A stretch of 64,000 bases of DNA from DASRHT01 sp035293765. GTDB taxonomy: Bacteria > Chloroflexota > Ktedonobacteria > Ktedonobacterales > Ktedonobacteraceae. Each line of letters begins with the position of its first letter. Position 1 is the first letter of the stretch. The position numbers and the translations under genes were made by a program. The notes beneath the pieces are model-generated. The model had not been told where the DNA came from. It searched no databases and saw nothing but the letters and a program-made list of their open reading frames with translations. The DNA is taken from assembly GCA_035293765.1 (NCBI GenBank), contig DATGMF010000041.1:1-64000 (forward strand), given 5' to 3'. Below, one piece after another: positions 57,979 through 64,000 of this stretch.

Positions 57979-58070
57979 GTGCAAGCATCCTTTCTGCTTG
58001 ACGAATGGCCCTCCCGCCGCTATCATGCGACGTGGAGAGGCTCGCGGTGACTTTACAGACGAGGCTCTCT

Positions 58071-58101
58071 GTTGACCTGCGTCTCTTCTACGTAGGTCAA
58101 C
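58071..58101. repeat. 12-bp inverted repeat upstream of the Ktedonobacter-type gene
   Basis: GTTGACCTGCGT (58071-58082) and ACGTAGGTCAAC (58090-58101) pair with one mismatch around a 7-nt loop. GTTGAC also occurs just outside the tnpB right-end hairpin. The repeat could be an element boundary or a 5' leader hairpin of the gene at 57442-57978. Confidence 0.5.
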
Positions 58102-58195
58102 GTCTGATCAAAGTATACACGAAAATATCCACAATTGCAATATTTATCCACGTTTCATTATGATAAACGACAATACACACAAACAGCATTGTGAA

Positions 58196-58224
58196 TTGAC
58201 TTTTGTTGGCTCTCCCTCTATACT
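58196..58224 (+). promoter_or_regulatory. promoter of the HTH gene
   Basis: TTGACT (58196-58201) and TATACT (58219-58224) are separated by exactly 17 nt; both boxes match the sigma-70 consensus at 5/6. Transcription would start about 47 nt before the ATG at 58278. Confidence 0.65.
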
Positions 58225-58277
58225 TACAGCAAGCGACGACAGCACCCAACTCCAAGTGAATGCGAGGATAGATATGT

Positions 58278-58478
58278 ATGCCAACGGAATATTTAACAGT
58301 TGAACAGATCGCGAAAGAACTCAGCCTCAGCGAGGAGACCATTCTCCGGTGGATTAGAAGAAAAGAGTTAAAAGCATATAAATTAGGAAAAACGTATCGT
58401 GTGCAAAGAAAAGACTATCAAGACTTCCTTGATCAAAGGTACACGGGAAAGCTAGGTGAAGAGGATGACGATAGTTAA
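58278..58478 (+). CDS. small excisionase/MerR-type helix-turn-helix protein
   Basis: The 66-residue protein is a single winged HTH of the excisionase family: YLTVEQIAKELSLSEETILRWIRRKELKAYKLG, then the wing TYRVQRKDYQDFLDQ, and an acidic tail. Such proteins are DNA-binding adaptors for integrases, plasmid functions or local regulators. It has a good promoter of its own and AGGA before the ATG. It ends 8 nt before the stop of the convergent tnpA. No integrase is in the window, so its target is unknown. Confidence 0.85.
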   Translation: MPTEYLTVEQIAKELSLSEETILRWIRRKELKAYKLGKTYRVQRKDYQDFLDQRYTGKLGEEDDDS

Positions 58479-58486
58479 TACCCCTT

Positions 58487-58888
58487 TCACTGTTCATCCT
58501 GCCCCAATGCGATATATTTCAACACGAGATCTCTGCTCATATCCCCAACGCTTCCCACGTCATACGAACGAGACCAGAACGCGCCGCCCCAAAGCTGTTT
58601 CCTGACGTTGGAGAACTGCTGAAACACTTTCCGAGCGGTTGCACCTTTCAATTGATGAGCAATGGCAGAAGGGGCTATTGATGGGGGAGCAGAGAGAAAT
58701 ACATGGATATGGTCAGGCTGAACGTTCAAGGCTCCAATGGTCCAGGTCTTCTCGGTGCAGAGGCGGCGTATCTCTTGCTCAACAACTGTCGCCAGCTCCC
58801 TAACAAGAACCTTCTTGCGGTATTTTGAACACCAGATAAAGTGATAGCCGAGTTTATACGTGACGTGTTTGGTGTGTTGTACATCCAG
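58487..58888 (-). CDS. tnpA: IS200-type Y1 transposase TnpA, start codon missing or CTG
   Basis: The frame encodes about 133 residues of a complete Y1 (HUH) transposase: KLGYHFIWCSKYRKKVL near the N-terminus, the metal-binding HUH in PDHIHVF and the catalytic Tyr in VLKYI near the end. In this frame no ATG, GTG or TTG occurs upstream of the TTG at 58729, which would cut off the first 53 residues. A CTG at 58888 (or 58897) is the only possible full-length start, and a TAG closes the frame further upstream. Either a rare CTG start is used or the element has lost its start. The enzyme moves DNA as single strands by peel-and-paste. Confidence 0.75.
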   Translation of the reverse strand: MDVQHTKHVTYKLGYHFIWCSKYRKKVLVRELATVVEQEIRRLCTEKTWTIGALNVQPDHIHVFLSAPPSIAPSAIAHQLKGATARKVFQQFSNVRKQLWGGAFWSRSYDVGSVGDMSRDLVLKYIALGQDEQ

Positions 58889-58935
58889 ATACGCCAGTGT
58901 AACATCTGTTCTAACGCTTGTAAAGACCCTGGAAA

Positions 58936-58982
58936 GGCGGCGCTTCCTCCCCTACTTGAAAGATAGGGGTATCTGCGCCGCC
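58936..58982. repeat. left-end hairpin of the IS200-type element
   Basis: GGCGGCGC (58936-58943) and GCGCCGCC (58975-58982) pair outside, and CCCCT and AGGGG pair inside, around an 11-nt loop and two small bulges. It lies some 50 nt upstream of tnpA, where IS200 elements carry a subterminal hairpin that TnpA recognises and that blocks read-through. The remaining spacer to 59256 is AT-rich and shows no gene; it should hold the promoter of the histidine kinase. Confidence 0.6.
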
Positions 58983-59256
58983 GATGTCATGAACGTGTTA
59001 AGTAGTATATCTTGCTTTTATTAGCTCTGACAACTGCAACCTGCGCGGCAAATCTCGCCGAAGAGTCTAACTTATATTACTATAAAGATTGCCATACGAA
59101 AATCTTACATGTTAAAATGGTTAAAGCGAAGTCAGGTTCGATATATCTGTAAAGTCTTTTCAGGTATGTCTTGCAGAGTTTGGGTACCGTTTAGCAGGCT
59201 TTTTCAGGTCGGCAGCGTAGTACCACATTTTTTGAAATGCAATCAGAATAGAGGGC

Positions 59257-60444
59257 TTGAGTCATTTGAGTGCTTATTCGCAACGCCTGGTAGCGCTACC
59301 TTATAAAATACGGCTCAGTATTATTATACTTTGCTGGTTGCCTGCTGCATTCCTCTTTTCGCCCGAGAGATCGATTTTTGGTACCCTTTTTGGCCTATCA
59401 ACGGCTCTGGCTGCCTGGATGTTCAAATACCGGGGGGGCTTACTCTGCGTCGCCGTTACTCTGCTGTATATCATGATCACCGACACCATTGCCACGGGGA
59501 CGTTGTTATGGGGGCGTCATCTGGTTATAGATTTTGTGCTGGGCTCTTTAGCAATGACTTTCGCGACTCTCCTCATTGGCTATCTGCGCAGCCTGCTCGA
59601 CGCTGCGCTTGCAGGCAAAGAGCAGGCGGGCCGGGCGCTTGAGCAGCAACGGCAGCTTAATAATTTGAAGGACCAGTTTCTTCTCAACGTGAGTCATGAG
59701 TTGCGCACACCGCTCACGGAGGTGCAGGGCTATCTCGAATTGCTGAAAGATCACAGTGGAAAGCTGGAGCCGGAGATGCAAAAAACGTTTGTGGAGAACG
59801 CGGTGCGTGGCTGTGAGGAATTGCAGACGCTGATCGCTAATGTGCTGGATGCAATGTATTTCGATGAGCAGACCGGCAAACGCACGTTAGTAGCGCAACG
59901 TGAGCCGTTACAGGTCTTGACGGTTGTGCGTGAGATGCTCAAGGGGTTTGAGCAGCAGTTGCACGGGCGAACGGTGGAGCTGGATATTCCTGAAACGTTG
60001 AAGGTATGGGCCGGTCGGCTTCATATGCGCCAGATTCTCTACAATTTGCTTTCCAATGCTTTAAAGTACTCGCCCGAAGAGAGCCCGGTTTGTATTCAAG
60101 CAAAACTCTGGAATAACCAACCGCTGAATGGCGTGAAGTTAGTACGCCAGGTGTGTATTTGCATTAAAGATGTGGGTCCTGGGATTCCGCAAGATGAGAT
60201 GTCCCACCTTTTTGGGCGTTTCGTGCGTCTCGAACGCGATATTTCTGGACCGGTCCGCGGCAGTGGCCTGGGCCTCTATATTTGTAAGCAGCTGGTGGAA
60301 GGGATGGGCGGGACCATCTGGGCGGAAAGTTCAGGGATACCCGGAGAAGGCAGCCGCTTTTGCTTTACTCTCCCTGCGGTGCCATCTACGACACAGCTTT
60401 ACCCGAAAAGCGAGAGTATCGTTCCCTCCGAAGCTCACGGCTAA
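59257..60444 (+). CDS. orphan membrane sensor histidine kinase
   Basis: The 395-residue protein has four hydrophobic segments in the first 125 residues, a short coiled linker, a HisKA domain with the phospho-acceptor in NVSHELRTPLTE, and an HATPase_c domain with N box ILYNLLSNALKYS, G1 DVGPGIP, F box LFGRFVR and G2 GSGLGLYI. There is no extracytoplasmic sensor domain of size, so it may sense the membrane state. No response regulator gene is adjacent, hence an orphan. The start is TTG at 59257, with another TTG at 59266 better spaced from GAGGG; both are plausible. Confidence 0.9.
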   Translation: MSHLSAYSQRLVALPYKIRLSIIILCWLPAAFLFSPERSIFGTLFGLSTALAAWMFKYRGGLLCVAVTLLYIMITDTIATGTLLWGRHLVIDFVLGSLAMTFATLLIGYLRSLLDAALAGKEQAGRALEQQRQLNNLKDQFLLNVSHELRTPLTEVQGYLELLKDHSGKLEPEMQKTFVENAVRGCEELQTLIANVLDAMYFDEQTGKRTLVAQREPLQVLTVVREMLKGFEQQLHGRTVELDIPETLKVWAGRLHMRQILYNLLSNALKYSPEESPVCIQAKLWNNQPLNGVKLVRQVCICIKDVGPGIPQDEMSHLFGRFVRLERDISGPVRGSGLGLYICKQLVEGMGGTIWAESSGIPGEGSRFCFTLPAVPSTTQLYPKSESIVPSEAHG

Positions 60445-60471
60445 TCGGCTTATTATTCTCGCTCCCAAAAT

Positions 60472-62310
60472 TTAAGGGATGGCAAGCTGCACTTTTGTAG
60501 CGACGAAGCTTGCGTCAGGTCCTGCAACATACAGCCCCATTCTCCCCGCTGCATAAGCCGCGTCGGTGAGGGTTGGCGCTCCCTTGATCTGGATCGCCTG
60601 CCCATTAATGCTGAAGGTGAACGTATGCCCTCTTACCACAACCTGTAACGTGTTGCTTTGATGCAGTCCGGTATGGATCGCTGATGATTGACCGGACCAC
60701 TGATTAAACAGGTCTGCGTTTAACTGACCGTCGTCATAGCGCAGCACGCCGTAATTACCGGAGCTGGTGATGATAAAGGCATAGCACGATTTCACCTGCT
60801 GATCGCCGCTATACGTGAGAGAAAAAGCCAGCCCGTAAGTGATATTAGTACTCCCTGCGCTCTGCATCATTTGCGCCATCAACGTGTAGTTCGCGGGCAG
60901 CGCACCAACTCCGGCTGGATAAGGGAAATAAGGAACGTCATTGCCGCCAGTGGTGAGCGTGTACTGGTTATCACCAATAATGGCGGTCAGGCCATGAAAA
61001 GTTCCCTCTGTCCAGTGCCGGTCGTGCGTCTGGAAATTATCTGTAAATGGTTGCGCCGGAGCTGCTGGCTGGTTAAGCGTTGTGGTATTGCTAAAAAAGG
61101 GCGAATTTCTAACCAGCAAAAATGCGATGAGCAGGAGAGCGACGATTGCCAGCGTCACTCCTGTCTGTAACCAGGTCGAACGAGCGCGGCGTTTCCTGGG
61201 CGATGGTATGCTGATCCCTCTCCCGGTACTGATGGAGGTTTTTTGATGCTCAACCGGCACGTTGATCTGCGAGGTGTTGGGGGCATAAGCTGAGGAAGTA
61301 GTCCCGTAGGGAGATGGGAGCGGCGAAGAGCGGTCCTGAGGATATTCTCCTGGGAGCCGCCCATAGGTGGCGTACTGATCTAAGGGCAGCATGGCCGATA
61401 GATTGGTGGAGGGCGTAATGGCCGCCTCTAAAGCCTGGGCCATCTCTTCCGCCGTCTGAAAGCGGGCGGCGGGCGCTTTCGCCAGAGCTCTGGCGGTGAT
61501 GCGCGCCAACGCTTCCGGGACGGAGGGATTAACCTCGCGGATCGGTCTGGGTGGGGTGTGGACATGCTGGTACAGCAGCCCGACCAGGGTGGTGGATTGA
61601 AATGGCACGCGTCCGCTGAGCATCTGATAGAGCACGACGCCCAGCGCGTATACATCGGTACGCGCATCGACCGGCCCTTTGTTGATCTGCTCAGGAGCCA
61701 TGTAGTCGGCGGTCCCCACAATCTGATCGGCGCTGGTGAGCTGGGGATTGGCGGGCATACTGCCACCGGAGAAATCCGTCCAGGTGGTCTCCTGGCTGGC
61801 ATCGAAAAGTTTCGCGATGCCGAAATCCGACAGGAGCAGGTGATTGGGATCGCTAGCGGAAACCAGCATATTCTGCGGTTTGATATCGCGATGGACGATG
61901 CCGCGCTGGTGGGCGTGATGCAGCGCCCGCGCCATCTGGAGCGTATAGTGAGCGGCGCGTCTGGGATCAAGTGGCTGCTCGTTAAGGAGCTGATCGCGCA
62001 ACGTCCCGCCGCCAACGTATTGCATCACTAGATACGTGAGATTATCGATCTCCCCGAAGTCATAGACCGCCACGATATTGTTATGTTCCAGGCTGGCAAT
62101 GAGCTGCGCCTCGCGCTCAAAGCGCGCCTGGAAATCGGCGTGATCATCGCTATGCCTGTGCGTGGCGATAACTTTGATGGCGACATCGCGGCGCAGTCGA
62201 GCATGGTAAGCTTTATAAACGCGTGCCATGCCACCTTCGCCCAGCCGTGACTGGATCAGGTACGCGCCCAGTTGTTTCCCGATAAATGGATCGCGCTGTA
62301 CATTACTCAT
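60472..62310 (-). CDS. transmembrane Ser/Thr protein kinase with extracellular lectin-like domain
   Basis: From the ATG at 62310, which overlaps the stop of the upstream gene as ATGA, the protein has 612 residues. The N-terminal kinase domain (about 12-285) is complete: GEGGMARVY, VAIKVI (Lys), HRDIKPQNML (catalytic Asp), DFG, GTADYMAPEQ. A Ser/Pro-rich juxtamembrane region follows, then one membrane helix near 385-405 (LQTGVTLAIVALLLIAFLLV) and an extracellular beta-sandwich domain of about 180 residues that looks like a concanavalin/LamG-type domain (DNFQTHDRHWTEGTF). It is an active Hanks-type (PknB-like) receptor kinase. The ligand is unknown. Confidence 0.92.
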   Translation of the reverse strand: MSNVQRDPFIGKQLGAYLIQSRLGEGGMARVYKAYHARLRRDVAIKVIATHRHSDDHADFQARFEREAQLIASLEHNNIVAVYDFGEIDNLTYLVMQYVGGGTLRDQLLNEQPLDPRRAAHYTLQMARALHHAHQRGIVHRDIKPQNMLVSASDPNHLLLSDFGIAKLFDASQETTWTDFSGGSMPANPQLTSADQIVGTADYMAPEQINKGPVDARTDVYALGVVLYQMLSGRVPFQSTTLVGLLYQHVHTPPRPIREVNPSVPEALARITARALAKAPAARFQTAEEMAQALEAAITPSTNLSAMLPLDQYATYGRLPGEYPQDRSSPLPSPYGTTSSAYAPNTSQINVPVEHQKTSISTGRGISIPSPRKRRARSTWLQTGVTLAIVALLLIAFLLVRNSPFFSNTTTLNQPAAPAQPFTDNFQTHDRHWTEGTFHGLTAIIGDNQYTLTTGGNDVPYFPYPAGVGALPANYTLMAQMMQSAGSTNITYGLAFSLTYSGDQQVKSCYAFIITSSGNYGVLRYDDGQLNADLFNQWSGQSSAIHTGLHQSNTLQVVVRGHTFTFSINGQAIQIKGAPTLTDAAYAAGRMGLYVAGPDASFVATKVQLAIP

Positions 62311-64000
62311 CCTATTATCCCGCAAGTAACAGGTACGCTAACAGTGTTGGCTGGCCCTGTAAAAGCGAGCGGTGGCACAGCAGGCAAATTGCAGGTGTTG
62401 AAGGATATCGTCACTGTCACCGTCACAGACTTGCCTGGCGCAATGCTGCCACTGGCAGGGCTGAAGGTGGTGCCTGCATCGCTACTGGCCGCTGTCCAAT
62501 TCAAGTTTAATTGAGCACTGGAGTTACTTAACGTTACAGTACATATATAAACAGCACGGCCAATCTGGCACATGGTGGAATCGCCAGTGTTAATGCTGCT
62601 TGGCGTGACGGTTAATATCGGCTGAGATACGACCGTAAGGGTGACGGCAACGGTCGCCTGAGCCGAGCTGCTGGTGAAAACGATGGTTCCTTGATAGGTA
62701 CCGGGCGGTAACTTTAGCTCCACGTTCGAGGCCGTAACGGTAACAGTTTGCGCGGAGCCATTAGTGAGTCTGCCGGCGCTGGGATTGATGCTCAGCCAGG
62801 CGGCTCCGGTATCTGTGGTAACCGTGGATGACCAGGGACCCGTGATGCCACAATTGTTCAAAGAGAGAGTCTGAGAGGTGGGATCGCTTTTGCCCGCAAT
62901 GCCGCTAAAGCTGAGCGAACTGGGGGTTGCGGCGATACATGCAGACTGAACGATAAATGTGACGTTCAGTGTTACCTTGTTACTACTGCCATTGAATGTG
63001 ACAGTAGAGGTATAGTTACCTGCGGCCATTCCTCCAGGCAGCGCGCTAATAGCGATTTGCTGTGAGCCAGGGGCCTGAATTTGCCCAGAACCAGGGGTAA
63101 TTTGTAGCCAGGGAGCCTGATTAGGATCCCATGTTGCCGTCCACGGCACGAGATCGGAACCCACCGCGCTAAGCGTGACCTGGGTTGTGGCGGCCTGAGT
63201 CGAGCCGGTGCTCACCGGTCCAAGCACGACTGCCCCCGGGCTGATGCCGTTTAATCCTGATGTGCCTGGAGTTATACCCACCGTTGGCGAAGGCGTGGGT
63301 GAGGCCGTTGGCGTAGCCGTGGGTGTGGGGGGCGTATCTGTCGGCGTTGGGGTTGGCGTCTGGCCGTTCGATGAAACCTGGAAGGTAAAGGAGGCTCCAC
63401 GCGGGCTGAAATCTTCTGAAGCTCGCAGCGTATGCGCACCTATGCTCCAGTCTTGCCCTACCTGAATAGTCGCGTCGAATGTGCCATTGCCGCCAACGGT
63501 AATCGTATGATCCGCCGCTGGTAGCTGTTTGAGCCGTCCAACCTGCATCAGCAGCCCTGTACTTTGATGGCTATGCTGAACGTACGAGCCCGGGGTGAAC
63601 TGCGGCGGAGCGTGGAACGCAGATGGCGATAGATGGATTGAGCCGTCGAGCGTAAATGATACCGTGTCACCGGGGAGGAAGCTTTGACCATGCACATGCA
63701 ATGAGCCACCGGGGGCAACAGTAGCAGTGCCGGTGAGGGTGGGAGCGAAAACAGTCATGCCTGCACCGAAAATGCTGGCAAGCAAGAGCAGCGGCAGTAC
63801 GACGACAATCAGCCAGGTAATACAGCCGGGAGGCACGGGTTGCTGCGATCCTGGAGGCGACGATGGACCCGATGAGGTCGGTGGTACATAGGGAGGCGGT
63901 GTAGATGGTGGAGGCAGGATGAGAGGAGGAGCAGAAACGACCGGCAGTGCTCCCGGTATCCCGGAACCTGGCATGTTTGATACGGGAGGAGGAGTGTTAC
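62307..64000 (-). CDS. surface protein with BACON-like repeats, 5' end outside the window
   Basis: The frame is open to the right window edge, and the first visible ATG (63974) is preceded by in-frame Pro-rich codons, so the true start lies beyond 64000. The visible part has a Pro/Ser-rich cytoplasmic region, one membrane helix (about 52-74 from that ATG, CITWLIVVVLPLLLLASIF), an Ig-like domain, a Thr/Pro linker of about 45 residues, and three repeats of about 95 residues. The repeats (WLQITPGSGQI, WLSINPSAGRL, TFSPASGSIAPG) resemble BACON or Ig-like domains of cell-surface proteins. Its stop overlaps the kinase start, so the two proteins should be made together. Confidence 0.8.
   Translation of the reverse strand, partial: NTPPPVSNMPGSGIPGALPVVSAPPLILPPPSTPPPYVPPTSSGPSSPPGSQQPVPPGCITWLIVVVLPLLLLASIFGAGMTVFAPTLTGTATVAPGGSLHVHGQSFLPGDTVSFTLDGSIHLSPSAFHAPPQFTPGSYVQHSHQSTGLLMQVGRLKQLPAADHTITVGGNGTFDATIQVGQDWSIGAHTLRASEDFSPRGASFTFQVSSNGQTPTPTPTDTPPTPTATPTASPTPSPTVGITPGTSGLNGISPGAVVLGPVSTGSTQAATTQVTLSAVGSDLVPWTATWDPNQAPWLQITPGSGQIQAPGSQQIAISALPGGMAAGNYTSTVTFNGSSNKVTLNVTFIVQSACIAATPSSLSFSGIAGKSDPTSQTLSLNNCGITGPWSSTVTTDTGAAWLSINPSAGRLTNGSAQTVTVTASNVELKLPPGTYQGTIVFTSSSAQATVAVTLTVVSQPILTVTPSSINTGDSTMCQIGRAVYICTVTLSNSSAQLNLNWTAASSDAGTTFSPASGSIAPGKSVTVTVTISFNTCNLPAVPPLAFTGPANTVSVPVTCGIIG

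Noticed and set aside
57247..58050. 267-codon plus-strand frame opposite the Ktedonobacter-type gene
   Set aside because: The minus-strand gene has a good ribosome binding site and protein-like blocks; the plus frame crosses the inverted repeats and has no motif.
55899..58888. A single classical IS605 element made of the tnpA and tnpB genes
   Set aside because: tnpA and tnpB are more than 1 kb apart, with a divergent HTH gene and a hypothetical gene between them, and each has its own hairpins. Two separate elements are more likely.

Overview
The window reads as a chromosomal segment of a soil-type Chloroflexota, most likely class Ktedonobacteria. This is an inference from gene content, because no rRNA is present. 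The supporting signs are moderate-to-high GC, consensus TTGACA/TATAAT promoters with many GTG and TTG starts, a form II CO-dehydrogenase-like cluster, very proline-rich extensions on envelope proteins, Ser/Thr kinases with extracellular domains, and a 178-residue protein (57442-57978) that I remember as a multicopy Ktedonobacter family. Most of the DNA is ordinary housekeeping chromosome broken by small accessory islands.

Layout. 274-6181 holds a five-zinc-ribbon protein and then a tight operon of M16 peptidase, giant TPR protein, Roadblock/LC7 protein and NDP kinase. 6.2-6.8 kb is a repeat-rich spacer with a small Cys-rich gene. 6.9-12.7 kb has a CPBP protease, a membrane protein, a TIGR04283-type glycosyltransferase, a Tes-like radical SAM enzyme, an N-terminally short GNAT and nicotinate phosphoribosyltransferase. 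13-30 kb has an alpha/beta hydrolase, a coiled-coil membrane protein, a Lpd/MerA-like flavoprotein, G6PDH, PepF, a glycosyltransferase with a CysRS-tail-like N-terminus, gamma-glutamyltransferase, an ICMT-like methyltransferase, ManC, a fatty-acid desaturase, MurJ, homoserine dehydrogenase and an encapsulated-ferritin-like protein.

30.6-32.5 kb is an AT-rich type II restriction-modification island (C protein, frameshifted endonuclease, intact Dam-type methylase). 32.6-35.3 kb encodes a pseudokinase-FHA protein and an LCP wall-polymer transferase. 35.4-44.5 kb is a form II CO dehydrogenase-like region on the minus strand: coxS-L-M, an M29 aminopeptidase, coxD, coxE and two XdhC/CoxI-type maturation proteins. 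44.9-46.3 kb has two lipoproteins, one a blue-copper protein, separated by a perfect 27-bp hairpin. 46.4-48.4 kb is a second restriction-modification pair. After a tRNA-Glu come a GH65 phosphorylase and beta-phosphoglucomutase (phosphorolytic disaccharide use), an MFS carrier, an esterase and a Sir2 deacylase.

55.9-59 kb is a mobile patch: an intact TnpB with a right-end hairpin, a Ktedonobacter-family gene, a small excisionase-type HTH gene and an IS200-type TnpA without an ordinary start codon. The window ends with an orphan histidine kinase and a Ser/Thr kinase translationally coupled to a BACON-like surface protein that runs off the right edge.

The most noteworthy items are the restriction system whose endonuclease is broken by a one-base frameshift, the CysRS-tail/glycosyltransferase fusion, the TPR-Roadblock-NDPK operon, the pseudokinase-FHA protein, the EncFtn-like protein without an encapsulin, and three unrelated families of long inverted repeats.
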